From the NCBI GenBank assembly GCA_033856255.1, contig JAWVFH010000016.1, positions 6,614 to 70,613 on the forward strand: a stretch of DNA of 64,000 nt, given 5' to 3'. Positions within the stretch are counted from its first letter, which is position 1, and every line of letters starts with the position of its first letter. This document shows, piece by piece, positions 9,223-19,426 of the stretch. The translations under genes were made by a program, and so were the position numbers. Source of the stretch: WHSW01 sp033856255. Lineage in GTDB: Bacteria; Actinomycetota; Thermoleophilia; Solirubrobacterales; 70-9. The notes beneath the pieces were generated by a model that saw nothing but the letters and a program-made list of their open reading frames with translations, was not told the DNA's origin and made no database searches.

Positions 9223-9887
9223 TCGGAATCACCGCCGGCCGCGGTACGCGGCATCCGCTCGACGTCGCCGACGCGCGCCTCGAGCGAGTCGAGCGCGGTC
9301 TGGGTGACGAGCAGCGAGGCGTGGCCGATCACGTCGACCACCCCGGCCGAGCCGACCGGGAGCACGTCGACCTTGGGGATGTTGCGAAAGCTCTTCACGA
9401 CCCCGGTCTCCTCGGGATCGCAGAGGACGAGCGTCGGCCCCTTCGGGCCCCAAGTGGCGAGCGCCTCGGCGGCCTGGCTGGTCGAGGGCGCCTCGTAGCC
9501 GGCGCCGTCGATCACCGCGATGCTGTCGCGGGCGGCGTGGACCGAGAACGCCGAGCGCAGGGCGCGCCGGCGGGCCTTGCGGTTGACCTTGAAGGTGTGC
9601 GTGCGCGGCTTCGGGCCGAACGCGACCCCGCCGCCGCGGCGGTGGGGGACGCTGAGCGCCCCGGCGCGCGCCCGGCCGGTGCCCTTCTGCTTCCAGGCCT
9701 TGGCGGTGGTCATCGAGACCTCGCCCCGGCCGAGGCTGGAGGCGGTGCCGCGGCGGCGCGCCGCCAGATCTGCGCGCGCGGCCTCGTGCACGAGGCTCTC
9801 GTGGAACTCCTCGCCGAACACGGCCGCCGGCAGGTCGGTCTTCGCCTGCTTGCCGAGCGTCGTCGCCTTCAGTGCCGCGCTAGCCAT
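9219..9887 (-). CDS. rplD: 50S ribosomal protein L4
   Basis: L4 lines the exit tunnel and in enterobacteria represses the S10 operon. The 222-residue product contains the loop KAWKQKGTGRARAGALSVPH and GGGVAFGPKPRTHTFKVNRK, diagnostic for L4. The ATG at 9885-9887 overlaps the rplC stop region by 8 nt, and the stop overlaps rplW. Confidence 0.97.
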   Translation of the reverse strand: MASAALKATTLGKQAKTDLPAAVFGEEFHESLVHEAARADLAARRRGTASSLGRGEVSMTTAKAWKQKGTGRARAGALSVPHRRGGGVAFGPKPRTHTFKVNRKARRRALRSAFSVHAARDSIAVIDGAGYEAPSTSQAAEALATWGPKGPTLVLCDPEETGVVKSFRNIPKVDVLPVGSAGVVDVIGHASLLVTQTALDSLEARVGDVERMPRTAAGGDSE

Positions 9888-10497
9888 CCGTACGCACCTC
9901 CACGGTGCCGCCCTTGGGCCCGGGGACCGCGCCGCGGATCAGCAGCAGGTTGCGCTCCGCGTCGACCTGGAAGACCGTGAGTCCCCGCTGGGTGACGCGA
10001 CCGCCGCCCATCCGGCCCGGCATCTTGGTGCCCTTGAAGACGCGGGCGGGGTCGGCGCTGGCGCCGATCGAGCCCGGGGCACGGACGTTGTGGGAGCCGT
10101 GCGAGACCGGCCCGCGGCCGAAGTTGTGGCGCTTGATCGTGCCCTGGAAGCCCTTGCCGATCGAGGTCGCCGAGACCTTGACCTTGGCGCCGGGCTCGAA
10201 CTGCTCGACGGTCATCTGCTCGCCCACCTGGGCCTCCGGCGCCTCGTCGCGGAACTCCTTGAGCTTGCGCGAGGCCGGCGCGCCGGCCTTCTTCAGGTGT
10301 CCGAGCTGGCCCTTGGTGATCCGGTCCTCGTCGGTCCCGAGCGCGGCGAGCTGCACGGCGGCGTAGCCGTCGCGCTCGGCGCTGCGCACGGCGGTCACCG
10401 TGTTCGGGGCCGCCTCGACCACGGTCACCGGCACCCGCGTGCCGTCCTCGGTGAACACCTGCGTCATCCCGACCTTGGTGCCAATGATCGCCGCCAT
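9880..10497 (-). CDS. rplC: 50S ribosomal protein L3
   Basis: L3 nucleates assembly of the 50S subunit and reaches the peptidyl-transferase centre. The 205-residue product starts MAAIIGTKVGMTQVFTEDG and contains FQGTIKRHNFGRGPVSHGSH and VFKGTKMPGRMGGGRVT, all typical. It lies 11 nt downstream of rpsJ. Confidence 0.98.
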   Translation of the reverse strand: MAAIIGTKVGMTQVFTEDGTRVPVTVVEAAPNTVTAVRSAERDGYAAVQLAALGTDEDRITKGQLGHLKKAGAPASRKLKEFRDEAPEAQVGEQMTVEQFEPGAKVKVSATSIGKGFQGTIKRHNFGRGPVSHGSHNVRAPGSIGASADPARVFKGTKMPGRMGGGRVTQRGLTVFQVDAERNLLLIRGAVPGPKGGTVEVRTDG

Positions 10498-10508
10498 CCC
10501 GGTCCGTC

Positions 10509-10829
10509 CTAGATCTTGATCTCGATGTCGACGCCCGCGGGCAGCGCGTCGAGGCGCTGAAGCGAGTCGATCGTCTTCGGCGTCGGCTGGTGGATGTCGA
10601 TCAACCGCTTGTGGGTGCGGATCTCGAAGTGCTCACGCGAATCCTTGTCCTTGAACGGCGACTTGATCACGCAGTAGATGTTGCGCTCCGTCGGCAGCGG
10701 CACGGGCCCGGACACCTGGGCGCCGGTCCGGGTCGCCGTCTCGACGATCTCGCGGGCAGCGCGATCGATGGCGTCGTGGTCGTACGCCTTGAGCCGGATT
10801 CTGATTTTGCTGGTGGCGAGAGTTGCCAT
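10509..10829 (-). CDS. rpsJ: 30S ribosomal protein S10 (NusE)
   Basis: S10 is a head protein of the 30S subunit and, as NusE, partners NusG and NusB in transcription. The 106-residue product contains IRIRLKAYDHDAIDRAAREI and VSGPVPLPTERNIYCVIKSP and ends ALPAGVDIEIKI, all canonical. ATG is at 10827-10829. It is the first gene of the S10 operon here. Its leader (10830-10920) contains a repeated GC-rich hairpin motif described separately. Confidence 0.98.
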   Translation of the reverse strand: MATLATSKIRIRLKAYDHDAIDRAAREIVETATRTGAQVSGPVPLPTERNIYCVIKSPFKDKDSREHFEIRTHKRLIDIHQPTPKTIDSLQRLDALPAGVDIEIKI

Positions 10830-10869
10830 CTGAATATTTGTTCTTCTCTGTTGGTGCTGAGGCGCGAAA

Positions 10870-10903
10870 GGGGCGCCGCCCCGTGGTGCTGGGGCGCCGC
10901 CCC
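10870..10903. repeat. Two direct copies of a 13-bp GC-rich hairpin motif in the rpsJ leader
   Basis: The sequence ggggcgccgcccc occurs at 10870-10882 and again at 10891-10903, exactly 21 bp apart. Each copy can fold into a 5-bp GGGGC/GCCCC stem with a 3-nt loop. They lie 40-75 nt upstream of the rpsJ ATG, so they would be in the 5' leader of the S10 operon if transcription starts near or within the tuf end. Function is not known. Confidence 0.6.
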
Positions 10904-10921
10904 GGTCGTATCCGTTACCTA

Positions 10922-10952
10922 CAAAACGAAGGGCCGGCTTGGCTGCCGACCC
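10922..10952 (-). terminator. Candidate intrinsic terminator after tuf
   Basis: On the minus strand, 10952-10931 forms a GGGTCGGC/GCCGGCCC stem (one G-T pair) with a 6-nt loop, followed by TTCGTTTT. It starts 13 nt after the tuf stop. The T-tract is interrupted, so termination may be partial and allow read-through to rpsJ. Confidence 0.5.
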
Positions 10953-10964
10953 CCTACGCGGGTA

Positions 10965-12146
<1,182 letters not shown>

Positions 12147-12228
12147 CTCGTTTCTCTAACTCCTTCTAGTTACTGCTGAAATTTCGTCTGTGTCTGTCTG
12201 AGGGCAACCTGGGGATATTTACAGAAGT

Positions 12229-14337
<2,109 letters not shown>

Positions 14338-14439
14338 TTTGTGTGTTCGAGCCAGGTAGTCGTTGCTGTAGTTTTCGGGTCCGACCTAACGCGTCGCGAG
14401 AGGAGACGAAACCGGCGGGACGAGCGGTCTCAGCGCACG

Positions 14440-14459
14440 AAAAAGGCCCTTACGGGCCT
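14440..14459 (-). terminator. Strong intrinsic terminator in the fusA leader
   Basis: On the minus strand the sequence reads AGGCCC-GTAA-GGGCCT followed directly by TTTT, a perfect 6-bp stem, tetraloop and U-run. It lies 103 nt upstream of the fusA ATG. The nearest minus-strand gene upstream is the LuxR-type regulator at 16370-17053, with two opposing genes in between. The terminator either stops antisense read-through from that side or attenuates fusA-tuf. Confidence 0.75.
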
Positions 14460-14565
14460 CAGCGCTGGATCGCCATTTAGCCCGGAACGCCCTATGTCGT
14501 GCGGCTCTCCATGGAAGGAAATTCCGCCGCGCACCGAACGTGTCCCGACGCGCGAGCGACGCATG

Positions 14566-14574
14566 ACTATAGCA
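14566..14574 (-). promoter_or_regulatory. Candidate extended -10 promoter for fusA-tuf
   Basis: The minus strand reads TGC-TATAGT, an extended -10 element (TGn plus near-consensus hexamer at 14571-14566). The -35 position has no good match (TCTGGA with a 17-bp spacer). Transcription from here would give a leader of about 220 nt containing the terminator at 14459-14440. Two very short ORFs (MESRTT and MAIQR) are possible in the leader but neither has a clear ribosome-binding site. Confidence 0.4.
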
Positions 14575-14602
14575 GAGGCATGATGCCCTCCAGAGGGCTC
14601 AG

Positions 14603-15787
14603 ATGAGCCTCGGAAAGCGGATCTCGGAGTCCCGCGAACGCCGCGCCCAAGCGCGCGCCAAGCGCCGTGACGAGCGCCGCCGCGCGGAGCGCGCGAAGGC
14701 CGCCACGACCCCCGCCGAGCGCTCGAAGGCGCGCGCGGAACGGGCGAAGGCGAAGGAAGGCGCGAAGGCCGACAAGGCGCCGAAACCCGAGCGGAAGAAG
14801 CCCGCGATCAGGTCCCGGCCCCGGGCCGAGCCGAAGGCGAAGGTCGCCGCCGCCTCGTCGCCACGCGCCAAGCCGGGCAAGGGCGAAGGCGAGCGCGAAG
14901 GCGAGCCCAAGCGCTCTGCGCGCCGCGTTGCGGTCGCCAAGCGCCGCCGTTCGCTGGCCGGCGACGCGAAGAAGGTCGGCGGCGGCGTCGGATCCGTCGG
15001 GGTCGAGATCGCGAAGCTCGGGCGCGAGATGGTGGCGATCCCGGTCCAGCTCTGGCTCGCCGCCGCCGAATACGCAGGCGCGTTCGTGCTCAAGGCCTGG
15101 CAGCGCGTCGTGCGCCCCCTGCTGATCGCGATCTGGCGCCTGCTCGGCGCGTCGGTCCGCTTCCTCGACCGCCACGTGACCCCCGCCCGCGCCGTCGCCG
15201 CGGTCGGCCTGGTCGCCGCCGGCGCGCTGGCCGCCTCGCAGTGGCTCGACTACCACGCGGTCAGCGTCGGCACCGACGCCTACTCCGGGTCGGTCGGCGC
15301 CATCGCCCCGCCGCCCGAGATCGAGAGTGAGATCGCCGGCAACGCGCACAGCTGGGTGATGCTGCCGCTGGCGGCCGCGGCCCTGGTCGTGATCACGCTG
15401 GCGCTGACCGGGCGCCGGCGGGCGGCCGCGCTGCTGATCCCGATCGGCATCGTGGTGATCGCGATCAGCCTGATCGTCGACGTGCCCAAGGGCCTGGACG
15501 AGGGCTCGGCGGCGATCGCCTACGAGGGCGCGAGCGCCAGCCTGCTGGAGGGTTTCTGGATGCAGATCGCCGCCGGGGCGGTGCTGATCTTCTGCGGCCT
15601 GCTGCTCCCGCGCTACCTGCGCCCGGTTTCGGCGCGGGCGGCACCGGCCCCAACCGGGCCGACCCTGTTCGAGACCGGAGCCGCGGCCGCCCGCAAGCTC
15701 AGCCGCCGCAGGCCGAAGATCAAGCTGAAGCGGCCGCGCTCGCGACCGCGGACGAAGCGCAAGGTCCAGGGGGCCGCCGGAACGTGA
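14603..15787 (+). CDS. Membrane protein with long Lys/Arg/Ala-rich N-terminus
   Basis: I do not recognise a family. The 394-residue product has a very basic, low-complexity N-terminal region (residues 1-120), probably cytoplasmic. An amphipathic stretch follows (about 140-185), then four predicted membrane segments at about 195-213, 251-269, 273-292 and 319-336, and a basic tail. An AGAGGG ribosome-binding site precedes the ATG and is itself part of a GCCCTC/GAGGGC hairpin (14585-14598). It is coupled by a 4-nt overlap to the next gene. It sits inside the str operon, opposing fusA. Confidence 0.75.
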   Translation: MSLGKRISESRERRAQARAKRRDERRRAERAKAATTPAERSKARAERAKAKEGAKADKAPKPERKKPAIRSRPRAEPKAKVAAASSPRAKPGKGEGEREGEPKRSARRVAVAKRRRSLAGDAKKVGGGVGSVGVEIAKLGREMVAIPVQLWLAAAEYAGAFVLKAWQRVVRPLLIAIWRLLGASVRFLDRHVTPARAVAAVGLVAAGALAASQWLDYHAVSVGTDAYSGSVGAIAPPPEIESEIAGNAHSWVMLPLAAAALVVITLALTGRRRAAALLIPIGIVVIAISLIVDVPKGLDEGSAAIAYEGASASLLEGFWMQIAAGAVLIFCGLLLPRYLRPVSARAAPAPTGPTLFETGAAAARKLSRRRPKIKLKRPRSRPRTKRKVQGAAGT

Positions 15788-16413
15788 GCGAAGCGGCTAA
15801 CGACCCCGGGCCCGGACGTCTGACCCGCCTGCTGCCGCTCGCCGTGCTGGCGGCGGCGATCTGCCTCTTCGCCTCCGAGCTGCTGACACTGTTCGAGTTC
15901 ACGCCGCCGGGCGGCGAGGCGCAGTGCGCCCTCGACAACGGCGACCGCCACTCGAACGCCCAGATGGTGATCGCCGGCTTCGCCGTGATCGGCACGCTCG
16001 TCGCCGTTTACGGCGGCTCCCGGCCGGCCGCGATCTCGGTCGCGGTGATGGGCATCCTGGCGCTGCTGATCTTCCTGATCGCGGATCTGCGCTTCGCGAA
16101 CACGGTCGGCACCCTGGGCGACGCCTGCAACCCGAACACCTCGCTGATCGACGCGAAGACGGTTCCCCAGGGCGGCTTCTACCTCGAGCTCGTGGGAGCG
16201 CTGACCCTGGCGGTGACCGGGATCGCCCTCGCGACCCTGACCCCCGAGCAGCTGCGTGCCCTGCGGCCGTCGAGACGGGCGCGGCCGACCGAGGAACGGG
16301 GCGGCGATGGGCCCGCCGCGGGGTCCTCGGCCCCCCGCGGCGACGGTGCGAAGGGCGGCAAGGGAACCCTCAGCCGTCTCGGCCGCCGTCCCCGCGCCCG
16401 TCCACGCGGCTGA
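15784..16413 (+). CDS. Four-segment membrane protein, possible partner or paralogue of the preceding gene
   Basis: The family is not recognised. The 209-residue product has four predicted membrane segments (about residues 16-38, 61-77, 82-100 and 131-152) and a charged, Arg/Gly-rich tail. Two cysteines (about 48 and 115) fall in the two putative outside loops and could pair. The order of segments and a GFYLELVGALTL stretch resemble EGFWMQIAAGAVLI in the preceding protein, suggesting a shared four-helix domain (inference). The GTG start overlaps the upstream stop (GTGA). The last 44 nt overlap the convergent LuxR-type gene. Confidence 0.75.
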   Translation: MSEAANDPGPGRLTRLLPLAVLAAAICLFASELLTLFEFTPPGGEAQCALDNGDRHSNAQMVIAGFAVIGTLVAVYGGSRPAAISVAVMGILALLIFLIADLRFANTVGTLGDACNPNTSLIDAKTVPQGGFYLELVGALTLAVTGIALATLTPEQLRALRPSRRARPTEERGGDGPAAGSSAPRGDGAKGGKGTLSRLGRRPRARPRG

Positions 16414-17053
16414 CGTCGATCTCGCCCCGGGCCAGGGCAACCGCGATGGCCTGGGCCCGCGTCCTCGTCTGCAGCTTTTCGCGGGCGTTTCGGGTGTGGT
16501 TGCGGACGGTCTCGCGCGAGATCACGAGCTGCTCGGCGATCTCGTGCGTGGTCCTCCCCAGCGCCAGCAGCGTCATCACCTCGCGCTCGCGCGCAGTCAA
16601 CCGCGTCTGAGTTCCGTTGCGGTCCCCTCGTTCTCGATCACGGTCCAGCTCGTCCTCGTCGGCGATCGGCAACAGGACGGACAGATGCACCCCGGGGCTG
16701 ATCCGGGCGGTGGCGCTGTAGCTGACCTCGACGCGGCTCCCGTCCGGCCGCTGGATCTCGAAACGGCCCGACTGGGTTCCGTCCTCGACGAACGCTCGCC
16801 ACAGGGGGGTGACGTCCTCGGCGCCGCCCGCGAGGTCGTCGATTCGCATCGCCAGCACCTGATCGCGCTCGCAGTGCAAGAGGCGACACGCCGCCGGATT
16901 GGCCTCGATGTACCGCCGGTCGTCGTCGACCAGCAGCATCGGGGTCGCAGTACGGTCGAACAGCGACTCGAGGAATTGGTCTAGTGCGATTTCGCCTCCA
17001 CGCTCATCTGAGCCAGTCTCCCACAGGCGGTGAAATTGACCGTTTTCGGCCAT
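16370..17053 (-). CDS. PAS-domain LuxR-family transcriptional regulator
   Basis: The 227-residue protein has a PAS sensor domain (about residues 22-130, with TATPMLLVDDDRRYIEANPA and IQRPDGSRVEVSYSA) followed by a LuxR-type helix-turn-helix (about 150-212: LTAREREVMTLLALGRTTHE, then SRETVRNHTRNAREKL). It should bind DNA in response to a small ligand or redox signal; the signal is unknown. It has no receiver domain. It is divergent from the STAS gene with only 37 bp between starts, and its 3' end overlaps the convergent membrane protein gene. Confidence 0.88.
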   Translation of the reverse strand: MAENGQFHRLWETGSDERGGEIALDQFLESLFDRTATPMLLVDDDRRYIEANPAACRLLHCERDQVLAMRIDDLAGGAEDVTPLWRAFVEDGTQSGRFEIQRPDGSRVEVSYSATARISPGVHLSVLLPIADEDELDRDRERGDRNGTQTRLTAREREVMTLLALGRTTHEIAEQLVISRETVRNHTRNAREKLQTRTRAQAIAVALARGEIDVSRVDGRGDGGRDG

Positions 17054-17090
17054 TGATCCGACTCGGTTTCAAACGTAGCTTTCCGCCCGC

Positions 17091-17456
17091 ATGGACGCCG
17101 AGATCCCCCTCCTCACCCCCTTCTCCCTGCGTACCGAGCGGCCGGCCGATGGGGTCGTGCTCGTCGCGATCGAGGGGGAGCTCGATATCCAGCACAGCGC
17201 CGAGGTTCGCGCCGCTCTGCGCGACGCGGTGTTGAGCCCCGGAGGCGAGGCGGTGATCGCCGACCTGACCAAGCTCGAGTTCATCGACAGCATGGGCTTG
17301 GTGGCGCTGACCGATGCGGCAAGGATCCTCGAGCGGAACGATCGCGCGCCTCTGGTCGTGGTCGGCGGCGGGCTTCAGGTAAGGCGGGTGCTCGAGCTCA
17401 CGGGCATCGACCGCCTCGTCGACATGGTCGAGAGCGCCGACCCCGCCCTCGCATGA
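17091..17456 (+). CDS. STAS-domain anti-sigma factor antagonist (SpoIIAA/RsbV-like)
   Basis: The 121-residue product is a single STAS domain: VLVAIEGELDIQHSAEVRAA, then LTKLEFIDSMGLVAL with the conserved phosphorylatable Ser at about residue 67 in the D-S-M-G motif. Such proteins release sigma factors by binding a kinase-type anti-sigma factor when dephosphorylated. No partner kinase or sigma factor lies next to it here. There is no Shine-Dalgarno before the ATG, so it may be leaderless. It is divergent from the PAS-LuxR gene. Confidence 0.88.
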   Translation: MDAEIPLLTPFSLRTERPADGVVLVAIEGELDIQHSAEVRAALRDAVLSPGGEAVIADLTKLEFIDSMGLVALTDAARILERNDRAPLVVVGGGLQVRRVLELTGIDRLVDMVESADPALA

Positions 17457-17493
17457 GAGGCCTGGTCGCGGTGAGCAACGAGCGAAGCGCGGA

Positions 17494-17964
17494 CTACCAG
17501 CGGTAGTGGGCGAAGGCCTTGTTGGCCTGCGCCATGCGGTAGATGTCGTCCTTGCGCTTCCAGGCCCCGCCCTGCTGGGAGATCGAGTCGAGGATCTCGT
17601 TGGCGAGCCGCTCGGACATCGACTTCTCGCGCCGGTTGCGGGCGAAGCTGACGAGCCAGCGGACGGCGAGCGTGCGGGCGCGCCGGGCCGGAACCTCGAC
17701 CGGGACCTGGTAGGTGGCGCCGCCGACGCGACGCGAGCGGACCTCGAGCACCGGCGTCAGCTCCTTGATCGAGTCCTCGAGCACCTCGACCGGGGCGCGG
17801 CCGGAGCGCTCGCCGACGATCGCCAGGGCGTCGTAGGTGATCTGCTCGGCGGTCGACTTCTTACCATCCCGCATCACCTTGTTGACCACCTGCTGGACCA
17901 GGCGGCTGCGATGGATCGGGTCGGCCTCGATCGGACGAAGGGCTGCGCGGGCGCGGCGAGGCAT
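17494..17964 (-). CDS. rpsG: 30S ribosomal protein S7
   Basis: S7 nucleates the 30S head and lies at the E site. The 156-residue product starts MPRRARAALRPIEADPIHRS and contains VVNKVMRDGKKSTAEQITYD and ARRARTLAVRWLVSFARNRR, ending in the usual HYRW. The ATG is 2 nt after the rpsL stop. Unlike in most bacteria, fusA does not follow directly; 3.1 kb of mostly opposite-strand genes lie between. Confidence 0.98.
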   Translation of the reverse strand: MPRRARAALRPIEADPIHRSRLVQQVVNKVMRDGKKSTAEQITYDALAIVGERSGRAPVEVLEDSIKELTPVLEVRSRRVGGATYQVPVEVPARRARTLAVRWLVSFARNRREKSMSERLANEILDSISQQGGAWKRKDDIYRMAQANKAFAHYRW

Positions 17965-17966
17965 CT

Positions 17967-18359
17967 CTAGCGCTTGACGCCGTACATCGAGCGCGACTGC
18001 TTGCGGTCCGAGACGCCGGAGGCGTCCAGGGTGCCGCGAATCACCTTGTAGCGGACGCCCGGCAGGTCCTTGACCCGGCCGCCGCGGACGAGGACGACGG
18101 AGTGCTCCTGCAGGTTGTGCCCCTCGCCGGGGATGTAGCAGGTGACCTCCATGCCGTTGGTCAGCCGCACGCGGGCGACCTTGCGCAGCGCGGAGTTCGG
18201 CTTCTTCGGCGTCGCCGTGTAGACGCGCGTGCAGACGCCGCGCCGCTGCGGGGCGGCGATCCGGCGCTTGCGCCCCTGGCCCGATTTGAGGCCGGGGGTG
18301 GCCACTTTCTTCTGCGGTGGCTTGCGCCCCTTGCGGATCAGCTGATTGGTGCTTGGCAC
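17967..18359 (-). CDS. rpsL: 30S ribosomal protein S12
   Basis: S12 controls decoding accuracy. From the GTG at 18357-18359 the 130-residue product reads PSTNQLIRKGRKPPQKKV, then TPKKPNSALRKVARVRLTNG and GEGHNLQEHSVVLVRGG, all canonical. The two lysines whose change gives streptomycin resistance are present (in TPKKPNSA and GRVKDLPG), so the wild-type state is predicted. A longer open frame upstream to 18923 lies antisense to the HAD gene and is rejected. A possible -10 (TATCTT, 18373-18368) would make the mRNA nearly leaderless. Confidence 0.97.
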   Translation of the reverse strand: MPSTNQLIRKGRKPPQKKVATPGLKSGQGRKRRIAAPQRRGVCTRVYTATPKKPNSALRKVARVRLTNGMEVTCYIPGEGHNLQEHSVVLVRGGRVKDLPGVRYKVIRGTLDASGVSDRKQSRSMYGVKR

Positions 18360-18404
18360 GGCGGCGGAAGATAGCAGGGCGACGCCGCTACGCTGGCGCC
18401 ATCG

Positions 18405-18911
18405 ATGCCCGCCGACGACGATAAGCGACCGGTTCTCGCCGTCGATGTCGATGGCGTGATCAGCCTCTTTGGCTTCGACGGACCGCTCGAGGACCAGCCC
18501 GGCCGGATCCAGCTGATCGACGGCATGGCGCACTGCATCTCCGACCGCGCGGGGCCCCAACTGCAGCGCCTCGGCGAGGTCTACGAGCTGGTCTGGGCAA
18601 CGGGTTGGGAGCAGCGCGCCAACGACTTCCTGCCGCTGCTGCTCGGCCTGCCGGGCGAGCTGCCGGCCCTGCGCTTCGACGGCCGGGCGCGCTTCGGCAC
18701 CGCCCACTGGAAGCTCGAGGCGCTGGCGGAGTACGCGGCCAACCGGCCGCTGGCCTGGATCGACGACTCCCTCGACGAGAGCTGTCACGCCTGGGCCGCG
18801 CGGCGCGAGGCGCCCACGCTGCTCTGCCCGACGGAGTCTCATGTCGGGCTCACCGAGGCGCACACGGAAGCGCTTTTGGCCTGGGTTCGCGACGGTTACA
18901 CTGCCGCCTAG
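18405..18911 (+). CDS. HAD-fold protein, resembling the HAD domain of 'Swiss-army-knife' RNA-repair proteins
   Basis: The 168-residue protein has a HAD-type motif I (LAVDVDGV, Asp 14 and 16), a motif II region VWATGWEQRAND, a Lys in HWKLEALAEY and a motif IV AWIDDSLDESC. The WATGWE segment and overall length resemble the small actinobacterial HAD_SAK_2-type family (family name from memory; activity unproved). It is divergent from rpsL with 45 bp between the two starts. The stop codon lies at the left tip of the 18910-19070 quasi-palindrome. Confidence 0.8.
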   Translation: MPADDDKRPVLAVDVDGVISLFGFDGPLEDQPGRIQLIDGMAHCISDRAGPQLQRLGEVYELVWATGWEQRANDFLPLLLGLPGELPALRFDGRARFGTAHWKLEALAEYAANRPLAWIDDSLDESCHAWAARREAPTLLCPTESHVGLTEAHTEALLAWVRDGYTAA

Positions 18912-19070
18912 TGCCGCGTCCACCGATTCAGCCCCGGATTTGGCGAGCGAGAACCAAGCATGGGAAGGACGCAGGGCGGCCAGGTAGCAGCGCTACCTGG
19001 CCGACCGAGGACGCGGCCAGGCGCAGGTTCGCAGCCGCCAAAACGGGGGTGAATCGGTTGACGGGGCACT
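18910..19070. repeat. 161-bp quasi-palindrome (MITE-like or hairpin element)
   Basis: The outer 35 nt of the left arm (from 18911, GTGCCGCGTCCACCGATTCA...) and the reverse complement of the right arm (to 19069) match at about 30 positions. The centre is a perfect 11-bp stem GGCCAGGTAGC/GCTACCTGGCC (18978-18988 and 18992-19002) with loop AGC. Similarity is weaker between outer and inner arms. The whole intergenic gap is this element. The last bases of the HAD gene and the 2 nt before the next GTG start bound it. Confidence 0.8.
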
Positions 19071-19072
19071 GA

Positions 19073-19399
19073 GTGCACGGCGTCGTCCCGATCCTGTTCC
19101 TGATGGTGGTCCTGAAGATCCCCGTCGGCATGCTCCTCTACATCGTCTGGTGGGCCTTCCGGGCCGAGGTCCAGCCCGACGAGGCGCCGCCGGCGGCCGA
19201 GGATCACCGCTTCCGCCGCTTCCGCCGCGAGCCCAAGCGCCCCCGCGGCCCGCGCCGCGGTGGTCACGGCCCGGACGCCATGCCGCTGCCCGAGTGCCCG
19301 CCGGCCGGCCGGACCCGGGTGTTCACGCCGCCGGCGCCGGTGCGGGCCGCGACGGCCCGCGGAGCCCAGCGCGGCGCTGTCGAGCCCGAGCGCACCTAG
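19073..19399 (+). CDS. Small membrane protein of unknown function
   Basis: The 108-residue product has one N-terminal membrane segment (about residues 4-28, GVVPILFLMVVLKIPVGMLL) and an Arg/Pro/Gly-rich cytoplasmic tail. The GTG start lies 2 nt outside the quasi-palindrome; no Shine-Dalgarno is evident apart from the element's end. The family is not recognised. It is convergent with the secreted repeat protein, 27 nt away. Assignment as a gene rests on the membrane segment and the lack of any competing frame. Confidence 0.55.
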   Translation: MHGVVPILFLMVVLKIPVGMLLYIVWWAFRAEVQPDEAPPAAEDHRFRRFRREPKRPRGPRRGGHGPDAMPLPECPPAGRTRVFTPPAPVRAATARGAQRGAVEPERT

Positions 19400-19426
19400 T
19401 CGCTCGAGCTCGGCCGGCTCTGTGCG

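Noticed and set aside
12147..12228. A promoter or structured leader between fusA and tuf
   Set aside because: The 82 nt hold only a Shine-Dalgarno-like AAGGAG; no convincing -35/-10 pair or stable hairpin was seen.
17054..17090. A SigB/SigF-type promoter (GTTT...GGGTAT) before the STAS gene
   Set aside because: A GGTTTC is present but no GGGTAT-like -10 is found at the right distance.
18360..18923. N-terminal extension of rpsL up to position 18923
   Set aside because: It is antisense to the HAD gene, has no similarity to S12, and the GTG at 18359 gives the canonical N-terminus.
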